Assembly (NCBI GenBank): GCA_027924585.1
Contig: BSBM01002103.1
Location: forward strand, 673,001-737,000
Reading direction: 5' to 3'
From: Larix kaempferi
Taxonomy: Eukaryota; Streptophyta; Pinopsida; Pinales; Pinaceae
Length of the DNA stretch: 64,000 nt
In this document: in pieces, positions 43,775 through 54,499 of the stretch
Position numbering within the stretch: position 1 is the first letter of the stretch
How the letters are laid out: the number at the start of each line of letters is the position of its first letter
Made by a program: the position numbers and the translations under genes
The notes under the pieces: generated by a model
The model's input: only the letters and a program-made list of their open reading frames with translations
Databases searched by the model: none
What the model was told of the DNA's origin: nothing

Positions 43775-45340
43775 TATAATATAATCGACAGGTAGCTTCG
43801 AGTTTGTAATATTGAAAAGAGGGTCACATTACAACTAAGCAACATTAAACACGGAACTCGATTTATTAGCAATTTCTATAACGATGACTATCCAAAATCA
43901 AGTTATTTTAATAATAATTTATTTTGATTAGCGGTATATAGACTACATACAACCTTAACATTTTTCAAATATAATTTCAAACGTCAATTATAATTTCAAA
44001 CGTTAATTATTTATTATAAACAATAATTTTTTGTATTATAAATTTAATCATTATTAATATAATAAAGTAAATAAATCTTATATGTGAACTAGTTGCGTTT
44101 ATAACTATTCGTTTGACCTAGTATTCTATATAGTTTATAAAGTTTTAACTCGGGCAGTCAGGCCGGCGTTGATAACTATTCATTTGACTTAGTATTTTAT
44201 ACAATTTAATAAAGTTTTAACTATGGCACTTGGGCTTTGGCAACATTAATTAGTATATTTTTCTTTTGGGGTCAGGTTGCTTGGCGCATCAGCAGGTCAA
44301 GTTTTGAGAGTTGATGTTAGCTTTTGAACCTGGCGGCTAGGGTTTCTTTCCTAGTCACCCGAACCTTAGTCGCCCGCCCCATACCCTTGAGAGGCTTACT
44401 GGAAGGATGATTGACGGTGGTTTAAAGGCCTATTTTTTTACTGAATAATGGAGGGTGGCCCTTACGCGACGACCTGTGGACGATGGAGCTCCCTCAAGCT
44501 CTCTTGCAGTGGTGACAACGGTAATGGTGGGGTAGAGGACCTTGGTTTTGCATTGAAATTGATCTCAAGAGCATTTTTTAAAATGGTGGTTCATCGTTTG
44601 TTAGAGGGTTAGTTCACCAGGGAAATGCCAACACTTGCTATTCCATGTAGAGAATCAAGGTATGGCCAGAAATACAATCATTACAATAGGGGCTCAACAA
44701 GAGCATCATATCACTTGCAAGAATTAAACCTGAGTGAGGAGGACAACAATCATTCCTCCCAATCACCCAAGCTACAACCAATGAACTGATCTCAAAAACT
44801 TATATTAATAGCTTAGACCACTCTTAATAGAATAGTTAGACCAATAAAATACATTACAAATTTTATATAAAAATATGTAAAATTATAAAATTGGAAATTA
44901 TTAACTTTAAGTATATTGAAAATATTAATATTTGGATGTGCTTCTCCTCCTATGTGAACGCTTGGCATTTACGTGTGGGGTTGAGAGCATCATTCTTGTT
45001 TTAGGGAAACCACCTTTTTCTCAAAAGCAATGAATGCAATGCCTACTCACATAAAATCAATTAGATAAACATTTTGAAAGTGCACATGCTTCCAAATTTT
45101 GAAAGGGATGTTGAAGAGAAGGTTTTTTCACATCTAGTTTATATTCTATGAACATGATCTGACATCAACCTTGTCACACACAATACAATCCATACTTATC
45201 ACATAAAAATAGAAATACAATCTATGTGTTGACCATGTGGTTATTGATTCTCTATGGCTTTTGAATGAATGTACAGGTTCTTTTTCAAAAAAATATGCCA
45301 TAAGGTCCATTGAATTGAAATTTAAGGTCATTTGAATAAC
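43775..45340 (+). repeat. Dispersed repeat family R1, copy 2
   Basis: The left part (43775-44060) matches R1 copy 1. The part at 44030-44240 matches 63030-63190 (GTTTATAACTATTCnTTTGACC) and contains an internal near-duplicate of about 70 bp. The part at 44880-45340 matches 63490-63900 (TTTGGATGTGC, AATCAATTAGATA, CACATGCTTCCAAATTTTGAA). Unrelated GC-richer DNA (44300-44570) and a SINE interrupt it. Confidence 0.65.
44571..44786 (-). mobile_element. tRNA-derived SINE, copy b, with target duplication
   Basis: Minus-strand A box TAGCTTGGGTGATTGGG and B box GGTTTAATTCT (+ 44721-44732 region). TGATCTCAAGA at 44560-44570 and TGATCTCAAAA at 44787-44797 flank it. The minus-strand 3' end is A-rich (T run at about 44573-44580 on +). 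Copy a at 43286 is about 85 percent similar by eye. Confidence 0.75.
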
Positions 45341-45359
45341 TTGAAATATATTATTAATC

Positions 45360-45810
45360 ATAAAGATGAAATGATTGAAGTATTTAAAAAATATGTGAAT
45401 GATAAAGATAAATGATGAAATCTAACGTCCATTAAATGACTAAACATCTTATTAATCATAAAGATGAATGGATTGAAGTATTTGAGAAATATTATCATTC
45501 ATAAAGATAAATGGTTAAGGTTCATTGCTTTGGATTGAAGTATTTAAGAAATATTATCATTCATAAAGATAAATGATTAAGGTTCATTGCTTTACTTTAA
45601 GTATTTAAAATAAAAGATGAAGGATATGAGGTTTAAAAAATATCATCAATTGTAAAGATGAATGAGTGAGGTTGAATGACTTTTAAAAAATATTATCCAT
45701 CACAAAAAGAATGACTTGAAATATTTAAGAAAGATTATCAATCATAAAGATAAATGACTAAAGGTTCATTGAATGATATGAAATATTTAAAAAATATAAT
45801 CAATACAAAA
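45360..45810. repeat. Imperfect 62-63 bp tandem repeat
   Basis: Units contain GATTGAAGTATTTnAGAAATATTATCATTCATAAAGATAAATG; the start GGATTGAAGTA occurs at about 45470 and 45532, with older units on each side. No coding capacity. Confidence 0.72.
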
Positions 45811-46400
45811 AATGTAAGACCCCAAATATGTGGTTCACTTCTCATATCATCTATATTCTTAAATACATTACAATATTAAAAAACAATTTATTAAAATAAG
45901 TGAAACAAAATTATATGTAAAATATTAAAATAAAAAATGACAAAGATAATCAATTACAAAGATAAATGACTCAAAGCATTTAAAAAATATTATCAATAAA
46001 AAAAAAGTAAAATACCAGATGCGTGGTTCACTTCTTATATCATGTATCTTCTTAAATACATTAGAATATTAAAAAAATAATTATTAAAATAAATTAAACA
46101 AAATTATGTCAATTTTTATTAGCTCATTTGGTCAAGGGATAGGTATTCGCCAAGGGAGACCCAGGTTCAAGTCTCCTTCGGGTGAGCTAGTTGGGAGGCG
46201 ACACCCAAAAATCCAACAGAGTTGAAGGTTGGTGTGGATTAGGTCGGGTGTGCTCCCAAGGTGATTTTGACGGCTTAGATACCCCTGGGTTGTGGTTTCT
46301 CAGCAAATGGTGGAAATGCACTAGCCCCTAGTGACGAACATTTCTTCCCAAAAAAAAAGTGAAACAAAATTATATATAAAATATTAAAATAATAGTTTAT
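45785..46400. repeat. 190-bp duplication, second copy split by a SINE
   Basis: The stretch at 45785-45950 (GGTTCACTTCTCATATCAT to AATATTAAAATAA) recurs at 45980-46107 and 46362-46400. Only the second copy carries the insertion, so the first shows the unoccupied site. Confidence 0.8.
46108..46361 (+). mobile_element. tRNA-derived SINE with target duplication and paralogous empty site
   Basis: A box TAGCTCATTTGG (46120-46131), B box GGTTCAAGTCT (46164-46174), then a GC-richer body ending in A9 (46350-46358). AAACAAAATTAT flanks it at 46096-46107 and 46362-46373. The neighbouring duplicate at about 45896-45915 has a single AAACAAAATTAT, as expected before insertion. Confidence 0.88.
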
Positions 46401-46536
46401 GTTAATATAATTTTTTTAATAAAAAATAAAAAAATACTTTAATTATTTTTTAAATATATAAAATGTTTAAATAATAATATAGTTTTCTTTGGAGAATATT
46501 TTTAAAAATACAACAAAATTTTAAATAACATGTAAA

Positions 46537-46564
46537 TGGTGGTGGTGGTGGTGGTGGTGGTGGT
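46537..46564. repeat. (TGG)n microsatellite
   Basis: Nine perfect TGG units. Confidence 0.97.
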
Positions 46565-46649
46565 CAACGAGTCTGTTCACTAAGACTAAGCTGAAATTTG
46601 TTAACTGTATCTAATTTAAGTGGCTGTGGAATGAAGTAATGGTTTTATT

Positions 46650-46898
46650 CAATTATTTTTAAGGATTCAAATAGTATAGTTAAGTTTAATATTTTAGATA
46701 ACTATTTTGGTTTGAAAAAATAATATATGTAAATATGTATGCCAATATTCAATAAATAATATACAATTTGACATCAATACTTGTAAAATTTGGCAAACAT
46801 TATTAATGTAAGTGGAAATGGCCATAAACTTATTTTTTGAAAAAAAGATTAAGAATAACCAATTGACTAAAATTAGTAACTAAAACATACCTAAAACA
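46650..46898 (+). mobile_element. AT-rich non-autonomous element, copy 2
   Basis: Collinear with 12768-13050 from TTTTTAAGGATT through CTATTTTGGTTTGAAAAAA, GTAAAATTTGGC, and TTTTTTGAAAAAA to ACCAATTG. It has diverged more at the ends and no flanking duplication can be read. It shows that the insertion in element B belongs to a repeated family. Confidence 0.58.
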
Positions 46899-47239
46899 AT
46901 GTTATATTAGTTACTATTTTTATATGGTCTACAATATAAAGGAAGTCATGGTAAAGGATTAGGAAAGGATTTTATCTTCAGTAATGCAATTGTGTTTCTA
47001 TAAGGTGCAATCCCTTATCTTAGAGCCCCAGTGGAATGAGAAGATGCTCTACTTTTCTCAAACCAAACAAGATCTTAATGAAAAATTTAGAATTTTCTTT
47101 TAAACTATAATATGACAAATATTGTCTCTAATCTTATTTTAGTGAAGGGCTCATTTATGTATACCTGGAAAGCCTTGGAAAGAATACTTTTACATTGTGT
47201 TTATACGATCGTATTTGGACTACTTGATTTAATTGATTG

Positions 47240-47930
47240 ATTATTTAGATTGAAATGAAAACTTTGCATTGAACACCCTCTACCATGGGAATGCATGAAT
47301 CAAAACTTGTGTTCACACACCAAAAATTAGGTCTCACATATTGGGTATATAATGATTAATATCTTATAAGGGACAAGCCAATTTAACGTCTCAATTCATG
47401 GAAGCAGATTCATGCTTACCAGCCATCATAGTTAAGTCAATTTCATCAATTCAAGGGGCTAAACGAGGACAACTATTGACATATTATAACAAATTAAAGG
47501 ATGCTAAGAAATTACTCGGTGGAGTCTTTGCAATAGGAGGCATGAAAGTATTTGTGGAAACCATTTTTGAGAACACTATTATTCTAGAGGTGGAGAGTTC
47601 AAACCCTATTGGCATTGTGAATGCTAAGGTCTAAGATGAGGAGGGAATCCCTCCTAATCATCAAAGGATAATCTTTGCAAGTAACCAATTAGAAAATGGT
47701 TGTACTTTGGTTGATCATTAAATTCAAAAGGAATCAACCTTACTTAAATATATTGGTGAAGCGGTTCAAAGTACATGAATAATATCTTCCTCAATTCAGG
47801 AATCCTCTAATTTCCATAAACATTGTTCATTCCCCTATATGATGAATGAGTCAGACTTCCCATCACATTTTTTTTCATTCTCATGGATAAAAAATGGAGA
47901 AAATTTAATCAATAGGTTCATTAATCCCAA
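47240..47930 (-). repeat. Ty3-type LTR fragment, - orientation
   Basis: The minus strand begins GGGATTAATGAACCTATTGATTAA near 47930 and is collinear with 42339-43030. An open frame of 78 codons on the + strand (47398-47634) is antisense to the LTR and is not counted as a gene. Confidence 0.68.
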
Positions 47931-48180
47931 AATTTAGCCTTTCCAATTGACATGATTGAATGTTTGTTTCTAGAACTCCATCTACCTCTTCCTTGCTCAA
48001 ATGTTGTGCTTTCACTAGCTTGTACCAATTATTTCTTAAGGCCGGATGGAGCAACTTGCAAGAAGTTATTAAGTTGGTCCCTTTTATCATGTCCTTCCTC
48101 TCTCTTGTACAACTTTCAAGAAAATTCCACTATCTTAGATCTTGTGTAAGCTTGGCTTCGCTATGTTGATTCCATTCTTT
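47931..48180 (-). pseudogene. Internal 3' end of the LTR element at 47240-47930
   Basis: Immediately upstream of the LTR start on the minus strand a frame of 61 codons reads LLHPALRNNWYKLVKAQHLSK and EEVDGVLETNIQSCQLERL. It is coding-like and in the position of an element's C-terminal coding end, but I do not recognise the domain. Confidence 0.4.
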
Positions 48181-48849
48181 TAAAAAAACTCATTTCCTCG
48201 ATTTGAATGTATTCTCCCATGTTTGTAAGATCCTTTTCTTTTAGGAATTTTCTAGATTGTGCATTGTTAAAAATTTTCCACATGAAATAATGTATGTTAA
48301 TGACTCAACTTTGAATTTTCTCATATATTTTTTGTAAACTCGATGCAGTCCATCACGAGACATGAATTTTTGAATACAAATAATTTACGAGATCTAGACC
48401 TACGAATGTGCACCAAAAAATAACAGAGGTAACAAGGGGTCATATCCATAACCAAACAAAGAAAGGGAGACTTATAAGAATGTTGTTAGTGTAATAAACG
48501 AATTAATAAACGAGGAAGACCAATTTGATCTAGGAGGATAGTCTCGGTCGAAGAATACAAAAGGTATTCATTTTCTTCGCAAGTGGTCAATCAAAAAAGG
48601 ACTCACAGAGAGATTTCTAACACAACTTGAATGGGGTCAAATGGACTTCGTATGTGGGAGAAATTCCAGGTTGAAGTTACGACCAGAAAGGAGGTTTTCT
48701 TCAACAAAAAGTTCAGAAAGTGTTTTATTTGAAATTCAATGAACAAACTATGTAAAAGGGAATTAGATGAAGATGGTCACATAAATTCTCATTTAATTAG
48801 TTAAAAGGAAATTAAAACGGTGAGAGAATCCACCTCATCATTTGGTTTC
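48181..48849. other. Non-coding interval, nothing assigned
   Basis: AT-rich. No domain, tRNA boxes or LTR ends were recognised. Confidence 0.4.
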
Positions 48850-49275
48850 CTAGTCCTAAGGGGTGTTGAGATATTTATGGAGGAAGATGAGACCTTTCCT
48901 CCACATACCCCCTTAAGGTGTATCCTGATCCTACTTTAGGGGATCACGGGAGATATTTTCTCCTTAAAATGAGAGATAACTAATCATCCATGAAAAAGAT
49001 ATAAAAACCTCTCATATGGAGAAGGAAGTAAGCTTTGTTGGAGAAAGCATTCTTTGTAATATTTCCTTAGAATTGGAGAGTTTAAGCAAGGAGGTCTTGC
49101 TTATGTAATTTCATGTGATATCCTTAGGAGTAGGCCTCCAAAGATGGCATAGAACGCCACATAATTCTATCAATGTAAAATGCATGCATGTTGTGAAGGA
49201 ATATTAATAAGAACGGTTCGGAGCCTTGACAAACCCAGAGATGTAGTCAGGAGGCCTGACGAACAATGCTATCAC
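48850..49275 (+). repeat. Possible 5' LTR of element E
   Basis: A TATA box candidate GATATAAAAAC lies at 49000-49009, followed by a leader-like stretch and TGCTATCACTTGGTATTTGTC at about 49268, where TTGGTAT resembles the beginning of a Met-tRNA primer site. The assignment depends on the protease fragment 240 bp downstream; the LTR start is not visible. Confidence 0.4.
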
Positions 49276-49518
49276 TTGGTATTTGTCATTTTGTATGTGT
49301 GATTTTTTTTCTCACTTTCTTAGTTATAAATTGATCATGTTTAATGATGCATAAGAATTGAAATACTCATGAATTAACAAACAAATAAGTGTCAATAAAT
49401 ATTTTGATTGTCGAAGATTTATGTTAGAGAAAGTTCTCAGCTAAATTTTTAGATCACAATTAGAAGAAATGGTTGCGATAGACAATTTTCTTAAAATACT
49501 AAAAGAACAATATGTTAG

Positions 49519-50250
49519 TTGATTATTAAGATCAATGGAGATTTTGAAAACTTTCAAAGAACGGAACTGACTAGTCACAAACCTATTTCATCTAGACCGA
49601 AAGAAATGGACATGGAATATTTTGATCCCCAAGTTGATCTAGAAATACATGGAACTTTTATTTCAGGGGTCATAGTCGATTTCAGGTCCCAAGTGAATAT
49701 TCTCCCAAAAGAAACATGGATTAAGATCAAATGACCACCTCTCAAAAGATCTAGGAATCACTTGAAGTTAGTTGATGAAATATTTGTCGAACCGATTGTT
49801 CTACTAAGAAGCACAAAACAAACATAATGGGAATTACAACACAAGTGGACTTCGAAATAATCGACGTACCAGAAGCATCGATGACATATCCATATTTAGT
49901 TGTAAAACCAAGGGGAAAAAAATTAAAGATATCATATCATTATAAAAATACAAAATCAAACTTAAAGGGGATGGCCGAAGGATCATCATTCCATTGGACC
50001 CTAAAGAAGGTAAACCCTAGTTAGAACCATGCGATGAAGATGCAAATATTTGAAGATTATATCAAGTAATACAGACTAATAAAGGCTCAATCGATCCAAA
50101 CAACCGAGGAGAATTGCAATTAGGAACACCCCTTTCAATAGGGAAAAAATCTGATATATAGAATTATGTGAGTGGCAAACGAAGAAGTATGAATCCAAAG
50201 TCAAAGATTGTTGGACAATAGAATCTATACCAAGAAATAAATTTAAAACA
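49519..50250 (+). pseudogene. Element E protease and linker (Ty3)
   Basis: The frame reads VDLEIHGTFISGVIVDF, then SQVNILPKETW (D-x-x-SQVNIL in place of DxGSxVNIL), and in shifting frames VDFEIIDVPEAS and PLDPKEGKP/EPCDED, then NNRGELQLGTPLS near 50100. It parallels the protease-to-LDPxEG arrangement of element B, so E is a relative. Gag, RT and the rest are missing. Confidence 0.68.
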
Positions 50251-50649
50251 TGTTTTTTTGTACAGTCAGTCCTGTGTGGTGCTATGTTTTTTTCAACAGA
50301 GTACTAAGTCATTTTCTCAGTTACTTTTCTATGTATTAAGCTTACCCTAAGCTAGTTTCAATCAATTTCCCATAAAAATTCTATGTTTAAATGAAATTTA
50401 GTATATTATTTCAATTTAATTTTAGATAAATTAATTGTTGTTCCAATGAAATTTTCTAATAAGTTCTATTCAAGTATATGCATTTTCTTTATTTTGGTCA
50501 TTAACAATCATACATATAGATGTAAAAATAACTAAAATACTAGGATTTTCTTTCATGTATGTTTCAGCATAAGTTAAAATACGAATAATCAAATAAATAA
50601 CAATAAGAATACGAATAATCAAATAAATAACAAGAATAATACATGATGC
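50251..50649. other. Non-coding interval
   Basis: AT-rich. A 27-bp word (ACGAATAATCAAATAAATAAC) occurs twice in tandem at about 50581 and 50608. Nothing else is seen. Confidence 0.45.
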
Positions 50650-51000
50650 TAGTAGATGGTAGATTGTAGTAGGTTATGTATCTATCCCCTTAGCAAACCA
50701 AAATTATGTGTCCACCCTTCCGACCAGCTATTATCTTGTTGGACCTTGGAAATCAAAGGATTTCCAAGCCCCCGATCCCACAAATCGATAATTCCGGGAG
50801 CAGTATTTCCTCTTGTCTCCACTCAGTGCTTTTCCACATTACCTTCCAAATTTTCTCCAATCAGAATCCAACCACTTCTCTTCCCTTCACTCTTCCCTAT
50901 ATACATTTCCTTCCCCGAGAAGACTTAGGGCTTAGTCCACCGCCCCAAATTCCCTCTCTTGAGCCACTCAATCATTCAATTCCTTGACTAGTTAATTCAT
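50650..51000 (+). promoter_or_regulatory. CT-rich promoter-like segment
   Basis: A GC-balanced block holds CCAATCAGAATCCAACC (about 50857), a pyrimidine-rich run and CTATATACA (50898-50906), which together look like CCAAT plus TATA elements. It also has the inverted repeat GGAAATCAAAGGATTTCC (50747-50764). No ORF with a recognisable product follows, so this could be the remnant of a lost gene or an LTR. Confidence 0.25.
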
Positions 51001-51564
51001 ACAAGTTATCGTATAATAATATATTTCTCAATTGTTGTACCGATCAATTAAATATACTTACGGTAAATTTAATGGGGCTTTAATTGTTGATTGTAAAATA
51101 TTTATTATTGTAGGAAATATTACCTACGGGTTGTCTATTCGAGACATTTGTTTAATGAATGCTAGTTTATTCACCTATTTTGTATTTAGTGTAATTAAAA
51201 TAAAATAATAAAATAATATATGTACTAGTTGACTTTTTAAATTGGATTCGACAAAATAGCTTATCTTGTAATTAAAGTCTAAGAGTCATATTGAATAAAT
51301 AAATAATATTTAAAAACTATTCCATCACATCCATTAGTTTAAATCATTATTATAATATTCCTTCTAAATTTTGACATGAAAAATACTCACACACTAATTA
51401 TTCATTAATCAATCTTTTAACGTTTTCTTATATCTAATCGTTATGAAAAGAATGATAATATTATTAAAATAATATGAATTAAGTAATAATAATAATTAAA
51501 TCATAGGGTGAATCCATGATTATGGGTGTCTATTTCATGAGATTCGGGCAGTGGAGAATCATAG
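51001..51564. other. Non-coding interval
   Basis: AT-rich, nothing recognised. Confidence 0.4.
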
Positions 51565-51790
51565 TGGAAGCTATTCGGCCGAATAACAATATTTATTCAT
51601 TCGAATAAAATAATTTATTCGATCGAATAAATACCGTTATTCGGATGAATAACCTGTAGTTTATTTGGCCGAATAAAATAATTTATTCGGTCGAATAAAA
51701 TAATTTATTCGGTCGAATAAAATAATTTATTCGTTCGAATAAATACTTTTATTTGGATGAATAACTTGTAGTTTATTTGGTTGAAAAAAT
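51565..51790. repeat. Palindromic minisatellite array 1 (ATTCGnnCGAAT, about 22-bp period)
   Basis: Ten copies of the core ATTCGGCCGAAT or a variant (for example 51572, 51619, 51685, 51707, 51729), separated by AT-rich AAAATAATTT. Spacing is exactly 22 bp in the best part. Each unit is a near-perfect inverted repeat. Confidence 0.9.
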
Positions 51791-51879
51791 ATTCACAGTT
51801 CACCATTAAAATTAATGGCGACCTAGAACTGCGCGTGAGGTAGTGCCGACCAGGAAAATTGTCTTGTGATTTTTTTTTG

Positions 51880-52035
51880 AGTTATTCGGCGGAATAATCA
51901 TTCGGCTAAATCATTATTCGACTGAATAATTATTCGGCCGAATACTTATTCGGCCGAATACTTGTTCGGCCGAATACTTGTTCGGCCGAATCATTATTCG
52001 GTCGAACAATTATTCGAGCGAAATTTTTTTCGGCA
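51880..52035. repeat. Palindromic minisatellite array 2 (16-17 bp period)
   Basis: Another ten copies of the same core with shorter linkers (ACTT, ATTA), best preserved at 51932-51990 where four cores read TTCGGCCGAAT. A 90-bp unrelated segment with the hairpin CCATTAAAATTAATGG (51803-51818) separates it from array 1. Confidence 0.9.
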
Positions 52036-52094
52036 TATAAGGTCGACTGTGGCCATATTTTTTAATTTTTTTGCCGAATCTTCTATAGGGCCCT

Positions 52095-52195
52095 GCTGTT
52101 GCGACCCTACCCCTCGTTGCTGGGACTCCAACCCCGCCTATTGCTAGGACCCCGACCCCGCCTGTTGCTGGGACCCCAACCTCGCCTACTGCTTC
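52095..52195. repeat. GC-rich minisatellite (about 30-bp unit)
   Basis: Three to four copies of GTTGCTGGGACCCCGACCCCGCCT with point changes. Both strands stay open as Gly/Val-rich or Pro/Asp-rich frames; I treat these as repeat artefacts. Confidence 0.82.
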
Positions 52196-52369
52196 CGACT
52201 TTGCCCTGCCTTTTTTCCGCCACCTTCTTGACATGGAGGGAAGAGGATTGTTCGTAGCGTTGGGTGTGGAGTTTGACAGCTTCCATTTCACCGGGTAAGT
52301 TGGCGTTGTAGCTTGGTTCTTTTCTCATTTCTCATTTTTGTTTTTCTAATCACTGGTACCCTTTTTGTT

Positions 52370-52535
52370 GTTGGCAGGAGATATGCATTTGGCTTTGCTT
52401 CTTTGGAAGGAGATTGACGTTTGGCTTCACTTCGTTGGCAAGATATTGGTGTTTGACATTCGGCGTTCGACTTCGCTTCTTTGGCAGGAGATTGGCATTT
52501 TGCGTTCGACGTTCGGCTTCGCTTATCAGGTCAGT
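52370..52535. repeat. Minisatellite with TTGGCAGGAGATTGGC units
   Basis: Three to four degenerate units containing TGGCAGGAGATTGGCATTTGGCTTCGCTTC. No relation to the two arrays upstream. Confidence 0.75.
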
Positions 52536-54499
52536 TGGATGAAAAATTTATTTGTATCACGTTCTTTGCACATGCCACTCTATTGGTTTTGTCCGTGTCT
52601 CAGTTCAATTTTACATTTTTCCTTTCCAAAATAAAAATGCTTGCAAATCAAGAAAGTGTTTTGTCAACAACTTGGTCTTCCTGAAAATATTACAATATCG
52701 GTTGTTATAATTAATTATAAACATTCAATTGATAATGAAATTCAAGTTCTATTTATCAGTTCACACTCTTGAAAAAAAAGTGTTTTGTGTTTCAGTTTCA
52801 TATCTAGTTTTGTAAGCATAATTGTATTTCCTTCCAAAGCCAAATATTTTGTGGATTTTGAGTGCACCACTTTTTCTTGTCGTAAGCTAGTGTTCTAATG
52901 GCCACGCACTGAGTAATTTTACAAGCCAAGGGTGTCCAATGAATCCTTGTGAAATTATTTAGGACAACATATGTTTTCCAAGTAGTAATTAGTTAATAAT
53001 TATAAGTGTTATGTGCCTTGTTTTCTTTTCTGTTAAACCTAAGTGCAATATTAAATTAAGTACGCATTATATATAAGGAAATCACGAAGGACTGACTGCA
53101 ACTCAGGAAACTTATTTAAAAGTCCATTTATTCGAGGAAACTTACTGCCACTTAAGCTATTTAATTTATAACCAAAATTTCCATAGAATTTATCCATAAA
53201 TATCCCATCATCTTCTGTCTATATATTCACAACATATTTAAAAATAAGGAGCCTATGGGATCGCATGTGTCCGTGGTTGTATTTGGGCATATTTGGCATT
53301 TAGATTTTTTAATTTCTTTATATTGGAGAGTAATATAACAAGAGTAAATTAGAGTAACTCTAAATAAATTCTTAAGAGTACCTTGCGATATACTTTAATA
53401 GAGCATTGAAAGGTCAGTGATTGGATTTCCAGGGTGTTGGGACTTACTGATAAAAAATAAGGACCCTTTCGAACTCTTCATCCTCCTTATTTTTTATAAT
53501 TACCTACCACTCTTCCTAGTGGTGCTAGAAAAAATGGTAGTTATTTTCCTTTTATATGTAGCTGTGTAAAAGGCCTCATTCCCTTAATGCAGTAGTCCAA
53601 TTTGCCTAAATTATTACAGAAGTAAAATTTACTATACTAAAAAGTCACACTCTTAAAGCTAGATTGCAAAATCGACTCACACTTTGTAAAATGTCAACAC
53701 GCTAGTAGACATTAAATAACGGTTATATTTTACTTTACATAAAATTCTACAAGCTGATACATAATATTGATTAGCACAATTCTAATATGAAGAAATAACT
53801 ATAAAATTTTACCTTAATCCTAGGATTAAGCACACAATCTGAAATAAAAACTCTAACAACATGAATAACAACACAATTAAACAACAAAACCTATTCTGCT
53901 AAGTGGGCCCTACATCCTCAGAACAGAGCACCAGATTAATCTCTTGATGCTTTCCTGGGGGTTTCAACTCTTATTTTCCTATTCGGTTGTTTGTGCAATG
54001 CTCTCCCGCTTGCTTGGGTGGCGTGGGTCGTCCGACTTGTTGTTGTCTTCGTGGGTGTTGGGTGGCCCAACTACTCTTGCTTATGCTTGTTTGGGGTACT
54101 AAAGCTGAAAGTGCCTACCCAAGCGCTCCAAATCTAATAAGTTGGATAGTATTAAATCAATCCAAGCTGTTAAAACGATCCAACAATAAAATACTAATAG
54201 TTGTTTGTAGGTAAAAATTCCTATCATCCATCCTTCCAACTTCACTTCAAAATTTCATACAAATGTTCTAAGTGCTGACTGACCCCCATTAAATCTAATA
54301 AGTGAAAAGGAAGATATGCCATCATATTCAACAATACCAAACAAACTGTTAGACCCCAATTAAATCTAATAAGTGAAAAGGAAGATAGACCACACTCGCG
54401 CACCTCTTTCTTCTTCACACTGACTTGTCCATGAGCCAATAATCAATTGAAGGACTTGTCCATGAGCCAATAATCAATTGAAGGACTTTATCTTGGGTA
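52536..54499. other. Non-coding interval with a small tandem repeat
   Basis: No genes recognised. Near 54286-54390 AATCTAATAAGTGAAAAGGAAG occurs twice, and at about 54422-54486 a 33-bp unit (GACTTGTCCATGAGCCAATA start) is repeated in tandem. The left part of the LINE to the right may extend into this interval. Confidence 0.45.

Noticed and set aside
44300-44570. GC-richer block as a gene fragment
   Set aside because: Short, with stops in all frames and no recognised motif; left unassigned within repeat R1 copy 2.
47398-47634. 78-codon + strand frame that looks protein-like
   Set aside because: It lies antisense within an LTR fragment whose inverted copy at 42339-43030 does not keep the frame.
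51565-52035. CRISPR array
   Set aside because: Repeats are 12-bp palindromes with 4-10 bp AT-rich linkers, there are no unique spacers or cas genes, and the context is a plant nuclear genome.
52010-52328. Gly/Val-rich minus-strand frames
   Set aside because: They are produced by the GC-rich minisatellite at 52095-52195; no start context or domain.
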